Assembly (NCBI RefSeq): GCF_900250075.1
Contig: NZ_LT977072.1
Location: 235,164 to 299,163, forward strand
Direction: 5' to 3'
Length of the DNA stretch: 64,000 bases
Source of the DNA: Cupriavidus taiwanensis
GTDB taxonomy: Bacteria > Pseudomonadota > Gammaproteobacteria > Burkholderiales > Burkholderiaceae
Shown here one piece after another: positions 43,711 through 52,490 of the stretch. Made by a program: the position numbers and the translations under genes. How positions within the stretch are numbered: the first letter of the stretch is position 1; every line of letters starts with the position of its first letter. Below the pieces are notes generated by a model. It did not search any database, was not told the DNA's origin, and saw only the letters and a list, made by a program, of their open reading frames with translations.

Positions 43711-44925
43711 ATGATCACCGTGCGGGTTGGCAACAGCGAGTTGCCACTTGAAGATGTGTTGGAAAACCCCGGTCGGCATTCCCGCCTGCTGGAACGCGCG
43801 AAGACCACACAAGGCTTTGCCGAGTGCGGTTGCACGGCCGGGCGCCCACGACCCAAGCTGGTCATCCGGCGCCACCGCGAGATCTTCCTGCTCGCGCGCT
43901 GGCCCGAACAGGCTCAGCTGCACGGCGATAGCTGCCCCTTCCAACGCCGCAACACCGGCAAAGGCGGTACCGGCACCGAACTGGACCCATTCCCCTTCCG
44001 CAACGGCGCGCTGGATATCCGCCTTGAAGCGAGTCAGCGGATCAGCAGCCGCACGCCGGCGAAACCGGTGCAATCCAACCCCGAGGGCGAATCGAGGAAG
44101 CCGCAGCGGCGCACCGCAGGCCTGCTTGCCTTCCTTGAGTTCGCGTGGGAGCAGGCCGGGCTGAACCTCTGGCCCGGCACGGGCGGACGGGGGTGGAGCG
44201 CTTGCTGGTCCCACCTGAGCGCCGAGCTGGCGGATTGCCGCATCAATAGCCAGCCCGCCGACAAGACGCTCCATATCCTCGAGCGCTGGGACCCCGCGCG
44301 CAAAGCAGAGATCCTGGCGGAACTGGATGCGTGGCTGGCCAGGCTCACACCATCCGCCTCTGGTAGCCGGCGAGGCCTGCTGATCGCCGAGGTTGCGTCG
44401 CACGAGCCGTCGCAGTTCGGAGCAAAGTTCGTTCTCCGGCAAACGCAGCTGCGGTGCTTCATGAGCAGCGCGCTGTACGAGCGCCTGCAGCGCTCTTACG
44501 GACCGGCGTTGGCCGGGGCTGGCCAGCCGAATCTGCGATGTGTAGCCGTGTTCCTGGTCGAAAAGCCGGTTGACAGGAACTATCTCACGATCGTGGACGG
44601 CGCCGCGTTGCTGACGAACGCGCAATTCCTGCCCTGCGACTCCACCTACGAAGTGGCGATGGCCGATCACCTGATCGGGCTACGCCGCGCTTTCCGCAAG
44701 CCGCTGCGCCACCTCGGCAACGCGCCCGTCCACCCGGATTTTGTCCTCACCGATACGGCTGCCGAGGTCATCATCGAAGTCCTTGGGCTCACCGGCAACC
44801 CGGAGTACGACGCCAGAACGGCGTCCAAGCGTGAGCACTACCGAAGCGCCGGCATGTCCGTGGTCGAATGGGAGGCGCCCACGCAGGCGCTGGATTCGGT
44901 CCAGCTGCCGCCGGCGGCGAAGTGA
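43711..44925 (+). CDS. DUF1173-family protein
   Basis: A 404-residue protein (MITVRVGNSELPLEDVLENP). N-terminal AECGCTAGRPRPKLVIRRHREIF and HGDSCPF carry Cys/His that suggest a zinc site; the C-terminus has PDFVLTDTAAEVIIEVLGLTG followed by ASKREHY, resembling a PD-(D/E)XK nuclease site. DUF1173 genes are frequent on Burkholderiales plasmids and integrative elements. Role unproven. It lies 9 bp after the helicase gene. Confidence 0.72.
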   Translation: MITVRVGNSELPLEDVLENPGRHSRLLERAKTTQGFAECGCTAGRPRPKLVIRRHREIFLLARWPEQAQLHGDSCPFQRRNTGKGGTGTELDPFPFRNGALDIRLEASQRISSRTPAKPVQSNPEGESRKPQRRTAGLLAFLEFAWEQAGLNLWPGTGGRGWSACWSHLSAELADCRINSQPADKTLHILERWDPARKAEILAELDAWLARLTPSASGSRRGLLIAEVASHEPSQFGAKFVLRQTQLRCFMSSALYERLQRSYGPALAGAGQPNLRCVAVFLVEKPVDRNYLTIVDGAALLTNAQFLPCDSTYEVAMADHLIGLRRAFRKPLRHLGNAPVHPDFVLTDTAAEVIIEVLGLTGNPEYDARTASKREHYRSAGMSVVEWEAPTQALDSVQLPPAAK

Positions 44926-44938
44926 TCGGGGGCAGCCC

Positions 44939-45373
44939 ATGAAGCGTGACGACGCATCCCTCAACGACGAGTTGTTCCACCAGGCCGTCGAGCTGGTCCA
45001 CCAGCACCGCGCGGCGTCGACTGCGCTCATCCAGCGCCATCTGCGGGTCGGCTGGCGAGCTGCAGAAGCACTGCTGCAACGTATGGCCACCGAGACGATG
45101 GCCGTGCGCAAGATGCAGAACGGCCTGTACCTCTACATCCACGGCCCCATTGGCGAGGAACTGGCGCGACTCACCGGCTTCGCCCAGGAGGTGTTGAGCG
45201 CGCTGACCACGGATCGGATCGACGCGGACCAACTGCGCGCGGCCGCGCTCCGGCACGGGCTTGCTGAAGAGGCGACAGTCTCCGCGCGTTGTGGCGACGG
45301 GTGCGCTTGCGCGACGCTGTTCGAGTTCCCCGTCGTGTGCTTCCGGCCCAGTGCTGACCTGGCCGGGCGCTGA
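44939..45373 (+). CDS. FtsK-gamma-like winged-helix protein
   Basis: A 144-residue protein from ATG 44939. The segment DDELFHQAVELVHQHRAAS followed by LIQRHLRVGWRAAEALLQRM matches the FtsK gamma winged helix, which recognises DNA orientation sequences. Here it stands alone without a motor domain. The C-terminal part has a CGDGCAC cluster. It may guide DNA binding of a partner in the operon. Confidence 0.68.
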   Translation: MKRDDASLNDELFHQAVELVHQHRAASTALIQRHLRVGWRAAEALLQRMATETMAVRKMQNGLYLYIHGPIGEELARLTGFAQEVLSALTTDRIDADQLRAAALRHGLAEEATVSARCGDGCACATLFEFPVVCFRPSADLAGR

Positions 45374-45509
45374 GGGACCACCGGGATGGCGAGCCGGTAT
45401 CCCTTTCCTTGACTTGCCTGTACGCGCTACGCTGGATCGCATCCAGTTCAAGCAACCCAACCGCGCCTTCCCCGTCCATGAAGGCATTGCGAGGCGAGGA
45501 GATTCGATA

Positions 45510-45809
45510 ATGCCCCTCTTCAACATAGAACTTGTTTACCGCGCCGTCATCCAAGGCGACGACGCCGAGGCAGCGTTGGCGACCGCCAGGCGCGAGCGCC
45601 GGGACATCGAGGGCGATTGCGCCGAGCCGCGCTACGACCTGGCGGGCCAAGTGCGCGCGCCTGCCGACCTCAAGGACGGCTGGACCGAATCCGATACCCC
45701 GTACGGCGGCGACGGAGCGACTTCCATCGGCCACCTGTTGCTCGCCGCGGAGTGGCAACCAGACCGCGACACCCGTACGATCGACATGTTCGAGGGCATG
45801 CCGGCATGA
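45510..45809 (+). CDS. Hypothetical protein, 99 residues
   Basis: Starts at ATG 45510 (MPLFNIELVYRAVIQGDDAE) with GAGGAG upstream. Small alpha/beta protein, with no domain recognised. The stop overlaps the start of the radical SAM gene (ATGA), so the two are coupled. A TTGACT element at 45409-45414 lies upstream. Confidence 0.6.
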   Translation: MPLFNIELVYRAVIQGDDAEAALATARRERRDIEGDCAEPRYDLAGQVRAPADLKDGWTESDTPYGGDGATSIGHLLLAAEWQPDRDTRTIDMFEGMPA

Positions 45810-46834
45810 GCGATTACACCCGCATCGAGTGGGCAGACCACACATGGAATCCGTGGGAAGGCTGCCAGAAGGTCGGCCCGGGCTGCGACCACTGCTATGC
45901 CGAGGCCCGCAACGCCAGGTTTGCCGGAGGCATCGCCATCAACTGGGGCCCGGGCGCGCCGCGCCGGCGCACCTCGGCAGCCAACTGGCGCAAGCCGCTG
46001 CTTTGGGATGCCCGACATGCGGCGTTTGCCGCCGTCCATGGCCGCCGGCAACGCGTCTTCTGTGCGAGCCTGGCGGACATGTTCGACAACGCGGTGCCGC
46101 TGGAATGGTTCATTGACGTGCTGGAAGTCTGGCGCCGAACCCCGAACCTCGACAAGCTGGTCCTGTCGAAGCGGATTGGTAACGCTACGCGTCGGCTCGA
46201 GGCAGCCCTGGAGCACCTCCTGGCAAGGGGCGACAGCGGCTCGACGGCGCAGTGGCTGGACAGCTGGCTGGAAGGTAACGCTCCCGCCGATATCTGGCTC
46301 GGCGCCACGGTGGTCAATCAGTGCGAGGCCGACCGGGATATCCCGAAGCTGATGCGCGTCCCGGCCAGCATGCGGTTCCTATCGATGGAGCCGTTGCTGG
46401 GCCACGTCGATGTCTTCTCCGTCGCCGGCGCGCCGACCATGATCGACTGGGTCATTGCTGGGGGCGAGAGCGGTCCTGGTGCACGGCCGATGCATCCGGA
46501 CTGGCCCCGCTCGTTGCGCGACCAGTGCGCCGCAGCTGGCGTTCCGTTCCTGTTCAAGCAGCATGGCGAATGGGCACCAGGGTCGGGCGATTTTGGGGCA
46601 GGTCGTTACGAGACTGCGGCGGTGGCGCGCGACGGGCGCGCGGTGCATGGTGGATTTGAAGCCGCCGGCTACCCTGCCGGCGCGTCCAGCGCTGATGGCT
46701 GGTCCATGGTCCACCGCGCAGGAAAGCGCCATGCCGGCCGTCTGCTCGATGGCGAACAACACGACGAATTTCCGATCAGCAGTGCGGATATCGCACAAGC
46801 CTGTCGCCAAGCCCTCTACAAGGAGACCGCCTGA
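45806..46834 (+). CDS. Phage Gp37/Gp68-like (DUF5131) radical SAM-type protein
   Basis: A 342-residue protein (MSDYTRIEWADHTWNPWEGC). The N-terminus has Cys20 and then CDHCYAE, a CxxC spacing resembling an iron-sulfur site, and WGPGAPRRRTS. Internal hallmarks: ADMFDN, WLGATVVNQ, MRFLSMEPLLGH and WVIAGGESGPGARP, all usual in DUF5131/Gp37Gp68. C-terminal HGEWAP and GKRHAGRLLDG are also family-typical. The reaction is unknown, but the Cys pattern suggests radical chemistry. In the helicase operon. Confidence 0.88.
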   Translation: MSDYTRIEWADHTWNPWEGCQKVGPGCDHCYAEARNARFAGGIAINWGPGAPRRRTSAANWRKPLLWDARHAAFAAVHGRRQRVFCASLADMFDNAVPLEWFIDVLEVWRRTPNLDKLVLSKRIGNATRRLEAALEHLLARGDSGSTAQWLDSWLEGNAPADIWLGATVVNQCEADRDIPKLMRVPASMRFLSMEPLLGHVDVFSVAGAPTMIDWVIAGGESGPGARPMHPDWPRSLRDQCAAAGVPFLFKQHGEWAPGSGDFGAGRYETAAVARDGRAVHGGFEAAGYPAGASSADGWSMVHRAGKRHAGRLLDGEQHDEFPISSADIAQACRQALYKETA

Positions 46835-46876
46835 CGTGGCGGGCTCGAAGAATCAGTGCACTCAACCAAGGAAGCA

Positions 46877-47149
46877 ATGCAGCATTTTGACAACGACCCA
46901 TCCGAGTATCCCGAGCCCGAGACCGTTCTCGCGATCCGCGGCGCGATCGCCACCGGCAGGATGGGGGGACCTATGGGCGAGCCGGGTCACTGGCTCAATG
47001 AATTCTGGCAAATCGGCCGGGCCCTTCGCGAGCACAGCGAAATGCTCCAGGGTTTCCAGGGCACGGCCCGCCGCGGCTTGCTCAGCACCTCAACACGCTA
47101 CCTGGCCATCAACGAGCCGATGTTCGAACAGCCCGACGACCAATCCTGA
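46877..47149 (+). CDS. Hypothetical protein, 90 residues
   Basis: ATG 46877 with an AAGGAAG site (MQHFDNDPSEYPEPETVLAI). Small soluble protein with a Gly-rich centre (GRMGGPMGEPGHW). No domain recognised. Confidence 0.55.
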   Translation: MQHFDNDPSEYPEPETVLAIRGAIATGRMGGPMGEPGHWLNEFWQIGRALREHSEMLQGFQGTARRGLLSTSTRYLAINEPMFEQPDDQS

Positions 47150-47204
47150 TTGCCGGCCGGCGGCGCAGGGCATAATTCCGGCTTTCTCCATCCCGGATCC
47201 CGCC

Positions 47205-47795
47205 ATGCCAACCGGCCTGCTAAACTGCGCCCACTGCGATGGCGCCCCCCTATTCATCGCCGGCCGTCTCCAGGCCGTCGTTGTCTGCGAGGAATGCGGT
47301 GTCTCGACGCCACCGGTCCGCCTCGAATCCACCGACAGCGACACGGCCTTCGCACAACTGCAGGCCATCTGGAACACGCGGGTGGAACACCGGCCAGCCG
47401 ATGAGCAGACGATCTCCATGCTTGCCCGGCGGGAACTGACCGCCTCCGATATTCCCTATTTCCTGAACCTGCTCGCCTCCACCGCGGGAGACTGGACCTC
47501 GAACGGCCCAAAATTCGCGGCCATGGCCGCGGCGCTGGCACGGCCAGGCGTCGACTTCAGGGACGTCTCCCCGCCCGAAACGGTGCTCGAGGATGCGGGA
47601 CGGTACCGCAAGCTGGTGCGCCGCTCCAAGGTCATCTATATAGATGGCGCTCCCATGGTCAGGTTCGACCACGTCCCGGCCATGGCTGCGGCGATCGCCG
47701 AGGAAGCCAAGGAAGACGATCCATGGCCATTCCCGATCCTCGAGGAGTTTGTCGCGCGCGCCGTGGACAGTCTGCCGGATAGCGCCCAGCCTTGA
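47205..47795 (+). CDS. Lar-like zinc-ribbon protein
   Basis: A 196-residue protein from ATG 47205. N-terminal CAHCDGAPLF followed by VVCEECG and FAQLQAIWNTR matches the Lar (restriction alleviation) zinc-ribbon type, where two CxxC pairs bind zinc. The C-terminal 120 residues are not part of Lar and are acidic. It could relieve restriction or simply be a plasmid zinc-ribbon protein. Preceded by CATAAT (47171-47176), a possible -10. Confidence 0.62.
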   Translation: MPTGLLNCAHCDGAPLFIAGRLQAVVVCEECGVSTPPVRLESTDSDTAFAQLQAIWNTRVEHRPADEQTISMLARRELTASDIPYFLNLLASTAGDWTSNGPKFAAMAAALARPGVDFRDVSPPETVLEDAGRYRKLVRRSKVIYIDGAPMVRFDHVPAMAAAIAEEAKEDDPWPFPILEEFVARAVDSLPDSAQP

Positions 47796-47846
47796 CTTCC
47801 CGCCGGCCGCGGCAAGCTGGAAGCTCTACCTGCTTGAGAACATTCC

Positions 47847-48759
47847 ATGCTGCGCACCATAGCCGCTTCCACCCTTGCTTTCGTCCTGTGCTTCTCAGCC
47901 GGCGAGGCGAGCGCCAGGGACTCACTGCAATCCGCATGCCCCCAGGTCTTCGCCGATGGCCGGCCACCTGCCATCGGCAGGCATGCCGAGAACCGTCTCC
48001 TCTGCTTTCGTGCCTATGCGCTCATGCATTCCGCGCGAACGCGCACGGCTGTCTGGTCGGCCGAGCATTTGACACGCGCGGCGGTCGACGCAGCCCGTGA
48101 CCTGCCGCGCGACAGCGACTTCTACGAGGAACCGAGGCTCGCGCGCAACGAGCGGGCCAGCCTGAACGACTACGGGCGCGGCGCCGGGTTCGACCGGGGG
48201 CACCTGGCGCCCAGCGCGATTTTGGCGACAAGGCATCCCAGGCGGAGAGCTTCAGCCTGGCGAACGTCATCCCACAGCACCCGTTCTCCAACCGGCGCAC
48301 ATGGAGCCACCTCGAGACATCGACCCGGCGCCTGGTGCGCAAGGTCGGCACCGCCTACGTGGTCACCGGCCCTGCGTTTATCCGGGACGCCGGCACGCTG
48401 CGAGGCCGTATTCAGATCCCGGACTTCGTGTGGAAGGCCATCTACGTGCCCGGGATGGGCGCCGCGGCCTACATCGCGCGCAATGACGCGACCCCGGCTT
48501 ACAGCGTCGCGAGCATCGCGGAGCTGGCTCACTTCGTCGGCGTGGACCCGTTTCCGTCGCTGCCGGCGCCCATGCGCATGACAGCGTTGGATTTGCCGCC
48601 GCCTACGCCGCACCCGGGCGAGCGTGAGCCAGGAAGGTCTCATTCGCGTGGCTGGTCGGCGCCGAGTCTGCCACAGCTGTGCCGGCGGCAGATCCGCTGC
48701 ACAAGCTTGCTCGCACGGCGAGCACCATGCTGGCGCTCGCGGCGGCTTACGCACGATAG
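47847..48759 (+). pseudogene. DNA/RNA non-specific endonuclease (NucA type), two frameshifts
   Basis: Signal peptide MLRTIAASTLAFVLCFSAGEASA, then a nuclease core with the DRGHLAPSA motif containing the catalytic His. Directly after this motif, near 48218, a missing G shifts the frame; restoring it gives DFGDKASQAESFSLANVIPQ, the expected continuation with the Asn of the active site, and further conserved parts (GTAYVVTGP). A second shift near 48625 separates the C-terminal tail (PLHKLARTASTMLALAAAYA, stop 48757-48759). As it stands the protein would be truncated. A secreted or periplasmic nuclease if repaired. Confidence 0.82.
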
Positions 48760-48815
48760 CCTCTCCACGCCCGCACGCGAAGCATCGGTTCGCTGGGCTG
48801 GCATGCAAGGCACAA

Positions 48816-49094
48816 TCAGGAATTCAACGCCTCCTTGAACTTCTGGCCCGCCTTGAACTTCACGGTCTTGGCAGCCCCGACTTCGATTTCCTCACCTGTA
48901 CGCGGATTGCGCGCGATGCGCTCGCCACGCTCGCCCTTGCTGAAAGAGCCGAAGCCAACAAGGCTCAGCGTATCGCCCCGGGCCACTGCTTCCATGATCG
49001 AGTTCAGTGTCACGTTCAGGGCCTGCTCGGCTTTGGTCTTCGTGAGGCCTTCCACGCCCGCCGCGATCGCGTCGATCAGTTCAGATTTCGTCAT
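48816..49094 (-). CDS. HU-family DNA-binding protein
   Basis: A 92-residue HU/IHF protein (MTKSELIDAIAAGVEGLTKT). The beta-arm region is present with ARNPRTGEEIEV, and the C-terminal AAKTVKFKAGQKFKEALN is typical. It would bend and compact the element's DNA. A plasmid-borne paralogue of the chromosomal protein. Leading ribosome site AGGAGAAGTGC. Confidence 0.95.
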   Translation of the reverse strand: MTKSELIDAIAAGVEGLTKTKAEQALNVTLNSIMEAVARGDTLSLVGFGSFSKGERGERIARNPRTGEEIEVGAAKTVKFKAGQKFKEALNS

Positions 49095-49218
49095 GCACTT
49101 CTCCTAAGGATGCGTTACGTTGGATTGAAGGGGCAACTTATCATCTTGCGACATGCAGTTTCCCGGCAAGAGTGTCGCAAATGCAGCAAGCTTTTGGGAA
49201 AACTGAGTTGAGCTCCTC

Positions 49219-50370
49219 TCAACCTAGGCTGGCAAGTAGCCGATAGAGCTTCGCACGCGAGATCCCGAGACGCCGTGCTGCCATCGCCTTGTTGCCATCT
49301 GCCGCGACAATCGCGGCTTTGATCTCGTCCAGCGTCGGGTCCTTCTGGCCCAAGTTCAACTGTGTCGAGTAGGTTGAGAGGTAGGCATTCGCCTTTGTCG
49401 CCCGACTATGGCCTGCTGCCTCAACGACCTTTTGCATCGCTTCCCTGTGAGCCGCCACATCGACTACCCGACCGCCGCCCTTCACAGCGGCCGCCTGGCC
49501 ACTTTCTCGCTCGTACATCTGTTGCAGGAATTGGTGGCGCAGGCCATGTGCCGTCACACCAGCACCGCTCTTGGTGACGCCATGCTTCTCCAGAACGGTA
49601 TAGAAGCGCCTGCGCCAGCGATTCTGCGTAAACGACGCTGGGATCAGCGTGCCCCGCTCCGGGTTGGTCGCATGAGCCAGCGTTGCGGCCTGGCCCAGGA
49701 CTTCATACTGCCAACCAAACTCGATCGGAACACGCCGCGGCCTACCGCCCTTTGTGCCGTCATGGACATGCAGGGTCCCTGTGGGCAGTACATCGTGAGC
49801 CGGGCGCAGGCGCCAGCTTTCCTTGGCTCGGAGCCCGAAGGCGGCTTCCAGCTTGAGTTGCAAAGCGACATGCGCATCAGTCCGCGCGATATCCGCGATC
49901 AGTGCCGCCGCGTCGATTCCCTTCCCCTCCCAAGACCGGTCTTCCGTTGCCACGTAGCCGCGCACGTAACCGTCGGGCCTGACGATGTAATCGTCGATCC
50001 TGCCAACCATACCAGCCTTGCCCATCCAGGATGCGAAGGCCCGCAGATGAGTCAGGCGCAGTTCCACGGTCCCCACGTTCAGCTTGCGCGCCTCGACCCA
50101 ATGCCGCACGAGCCAGGCGATGTGCTTCTGCCTGATGCTGTAGGGCGATGTGACGGCCATGCCGCCGACCCGTCGCAATTCCACAAACATGGCCAGGAGC
50201 GACTGAATCCGCTGGCGCTGCGACATCTGCGACAGGAACCGTCCGCTCACGCGCGTACCGCTGTGCGGCAAATGGAGATTGTCCGCGGCAAGAACGGCGA
50301 ACTCGTCCTTGAACCGCTCCGGTAGCTCGTATTGGCTAATGACAGCGCGGAGGTTGATCGTCTTTCTCAT
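49219..50370 (-). CDS. Tyrosine recombinase with C-terminal Fis-type HTH
   Basis: A 383-residue protein from ATG 50370 (MRKTINLRAVISQYELPERF). Catalytic boxes are present: AAFGLRAKES (Arg I), TAHGLRHQF (His-x-x-Arg), EAAGHSR (third His) and a Tyr in NAYLSTY. After residue 345 comes a Fis-like helix-turn-helix (IKAAIVAADGNKAMAARRLG, ending SRAKLYRLL), an uncommon fusion. It probably acts as integrase or resolvase of the element and may also regulate its own gene. No att site identified nearby. Confidence 0.85.
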   Translation of the reverse strand: MRKTINLRAVISQYELPERFKDEFAVLAADNLHLPHSGTRVSGRFLSQMSQRQRIQSLLAMFVELRRVGGMAVTSPYSIRQKHIAWLVRHWVEARKLNVGTVELRLTHLRAFASWMGKAGMVGRIDDYIVRPDGYVRGYVATEDRSWEGKGIDAAALIADIARTDAHVALQLKLEAAFGLRAKESWRLRPAHDVLPTGTLHVHDGTKGGRPRRVPIEFGWQYEVLGQAATLAHATNPERGTLIPASFTQNRWRRRFYTVLEKHGVTKSGAGVTAHGLRHQFLQQMYERESGQAAAVKGGGRVVDVAAHREAMQKVVEAAGHSRATKANAYLSTYSTQLNLGQKDPTLDEIKAAIVAADGNKAMAARRLGISRAKLYRLLASLG

Positions 50371-51030
50371 TCTGAGCCCCAAGGCGCCACACAGTGCACG
50401 GCGCAGTTTCCCGGGCAATCACCGACCCCGATTCGGACATGCCCCTCGAGTGCGCCGGGATACCACCCCCGGCTTTCCGGCCCACCCTGGCCGGCCTTAC
50501 CCACCACCTTCCTGTCCTTTAGCGATGCCAAACCGATCAGCCCTGAGCATGGAAGCAATGCGTCGTGACTGTCCGCTGCACGAAGCGCGTCGGCTTTCGC
50601 CCACACGCCGCTGCGCGGCCACCCTATCCGGATGCATCTCTCGATGCAGGGCCCTGCCGCGCCAGGATTGCGTCCTGATGCTGGCGGGCCCGCCGTGATG
50701 GGTGATTACCTGATGCGCTGTTCTGGTTCCGGTAGCGCCCTCCGGTTCGAAATTGCTCAGAAGCCTGCTATCCACCTTCTTGCGGTGCGCACATGGCTCC
50801 CCGCCCCAAAGCCAGATCATCCCCGCCGCAGTGTGTCGGGCTTCGTGATCCGCACCCAGCCAAGCGGCTGAACGGGCGTCGTGCATTCGCGTCGATTCCA
50901 CAGAGCACCTGTCCGGTGTCCGGCTTCGGAATTGTCCGCACTACGGTCTATTTTCACGAACAGACCGCCAATCGGCTTGGTATCGCGGTGTCCGGTGTCC
51001 TCACTATCCGACACGGTCCACTTGATTTGA
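50371..51030. other. Non-coding region between recombinase and small-RNA candidate
   Basis: No convincing gene. Frames on either strand are short and lack ribosome sites. A minus-strand frame at 50817-51080 would have to begin inside the terminator-linked RNA described next. It could hold recombination sites for the adjacent integrase, but I see no clear repeat. Confidence 0.4.
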
Positions 51031-51032
51031 TT

Positions 51033-51194
51033 GAAAAAAATGCCGGGAAAATTTCCGGCTTGGTCAACTGGTGTCCGCAAGCCCTCGCCAAGGAGGTTTT
51101 GGGACTTTCATTGCCGCGCAACTGGCGGCGAGGTCGATGCGTCGGGGACGCGGTAGGTGCTCGAAGCATAAACCAGCGACCCACAGCGTTGCAA
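51033..51194 (-). ncRNA. Leader copy 10 ending in a terminator: candidate small RNA of about 125 nt
   Basis: Minus strand: -35 TTGCAA (51189-51194), 18 bp, -10 TATGCT (51165-51170), P1 GCGTC-CCC-GACGC with ATCGACC (51132-51153), P2 with GCCGC/GCGGC arms (51113-51129), then after about 50 nt a stem GCCGG/CCGGC (51042-51059) followed by T-rich sequence (51033-51041). No gene follows closely. A 15-codon frame from an ATG at about 51110 lacks a ribosome site. It could be a free regulatory RNA or an attenuated leader. Confidence 0.6.
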
Positions 51195-51262
51195 TGTTTG
51201 AGGGTCAAATTCGGGAGATTTTGGCGACTTGACTTTGACTTGGCCAAGGTAGAGTCAGCTAT

Positions 51263-51410
51263 GTCGATGTGCCACGACGTCCGACTGAGTTGACCCGGGA
51301 CCGAGTAAGTGCCACCAAGTGCCAAATGATTCCAGCGCCTTGCAGCGAGTCATTGGCACATGGCGCGCCCAAGACCGACTGTCTCCCAGAATCAGGTACC
51401 AAGTGCCACT
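51263..51410 (+). repeat. GTGCCA repeats upstream of parM-like gene: candidate partition site/operator
   Basis: AAGTGCCA occurs at 51307-51314, 51317-51324 and 51401-51408, a shorter GTGCCAC near 51269, and an inverted TTGGCAC at about 51353-51359. They lie between a possible promoter (TTGACT 51229-51234, TAGAGT 51250-51255) and the ParM-like start. ParM-ParR systems have such direct repeats as centromere and operator, bound by ParR. Confidence 0.5.
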
Positions 51411-51477
51411 TACTGGGACATTGGACGTCGCAGCACATCGTAGCCACCCATCACCCATTTCCTCTAGGAGAAGAGCA

Positions 51478-52479
51478 ATGAAGATCTCGACCGTCGCTAT
51501 CGACGTTGGCTATGGCAACACGAAGTCCGCCTTCCCCCTCGGTTCGGAGATCGCAACCAATATGTTTCCCTCGCTGGCTCCGGTTGCGGCCACGTCCTCT
51601 CTCACCGCGCACGCCGGCGGCATGTTTCGGGCGCGCAATGTCGTCAACGTCGAGATCGACGGCGCGCGGTACGAGGTCGGCCCCGATGTTTCGCTAAGCG
51701 CCGCGCACGTCAATACTGGTCGCTCGCTGTCCGAAGACTATGTGACGACGCCCAACTATGCCGCCCTGCTCGCCGGCTCGCTGCATTACGCCAACGCCTC
51801 CGAAGTGGACCGCCTTGTCCTCGGCCTGCCGGTGCACAACACGCACAAGTACGCTGCGTTCCTCAAGGACCGCTTCACGGGCACTCACAATTTTGGTTGG
51901 GGGAACGTTCAGATCAACAGCGTGCTGCCGCTGCCGCAGCCGCTGGGCACGCTGATCACCTACATCCAGCAAAGCGGCAACAAGTACGATCCGGACAACG
52001 CCTACCTGGTCATCGATGTCGGCTACTTTACGACCGACTGGGTGGTGGCCCGCGGGTACACCATGGACGACACCCGCAGCGGCGGCGCGCCTGGCGGTGC
52101 GGCCCGCATTTACCAGCAGGTGGCCAGCCTGATCTCTGCCGACCGTGGCCAGCCCACGGACAGCATCGAACGCATCGACAAGGCCATCCGGGACGCAAAG
52201 CCGATGGTGTTCTATGGCCAGGATCTCGACGTGTCGCCCTATCTCGCGGAGGCGATGGCCGTCACCCATCAGCCGGTCAAGGAAATCCAGGCGCGCGTCG
52301 GCCGCACCGAGGATATCCGGGCCATCATCCTGACTGGTGGTGGTGCCCAGCTCCACGCACCGACAATCCGCGCTGCATTCCCGCTGAATGTCATCCACAT
52401 CATGGACGCCCCTTGCTTCGCCAACGTCCGCGGCTTCTTCTCCATCGGTTCCGCCAAGCAAGTTGCCAAGGCGGCCTGA
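51478..52479 (+). CDS. ParM/StbA-like actin-family plasmid segregation protein
   Basis: A 333-residue actin-like ATPase from ATG 51478 (MKISTVAIDVGYGNTKSAFP), with AGGAGAAGAGC upstream. Phosphate-binding loops: AIDVGYGNTK (phosphate 1), VIDVGYFTTDWV (phosphate 2) and IILTGGGAQL (adenosine). ParM filaments push plasmid copies apart. The following gene has the features of the partner adaptor. Together with PRTRC ParB the element carries two different partition-related systems. Confidence 0.88.
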   Translation: MKISTVAIDVGYGNTKSAFPLGSEIATNMFPSLAPVAATSSLTAHAGGMFRARNVVNVEIDGARYEVGPDVSLSAAHVNTGRSLSEDYVTTPNYAALLAGSLHYANASEVDRLVLGLPVHNTHKYAAFLKDRFTGTHNFGWGNVQINSVLPLPQPLGTLITYIQQSGNKYDPDNAYLVIDVGYFTTDWVVARGYTMDDTRSGGAPGGAARIYQQVASLISADRGQPTDSIERIDKAIRDAKPMVFYGQDLDVSPYLAEAMAVTHQPVKEIQARVGRTEDIRAIILTGGGAQLHAPTIRAAFPLNVIHIMDAPCFANVRGFFSIGSAKQVAKAA

Positions 52480-52490
52480 GGACAGCGGCC

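Noticed and set aside
42124..44670. 848-codon open frame on the minus strand
   Set aside because: It runs antisense to the helicase and DUF1173 genes, which have clear motifs. It is an open shadow frame caused by high GC content.
41744..47797. TTGACTT elements at 41744, 45409 and 47792 as a shared plus-strand promoter family
   Set aside because: The spacing to any -10-like box differs (15, 13 and 17 bp) and the -10 matches are weak, so a common element cannot be supported.
50817..51080. Minus-strand frame of 87 codons
   Set aside because: It spans the intrinsic terminator of the small-RNA candidate, has no ribosome site and shows no recognisable domain.
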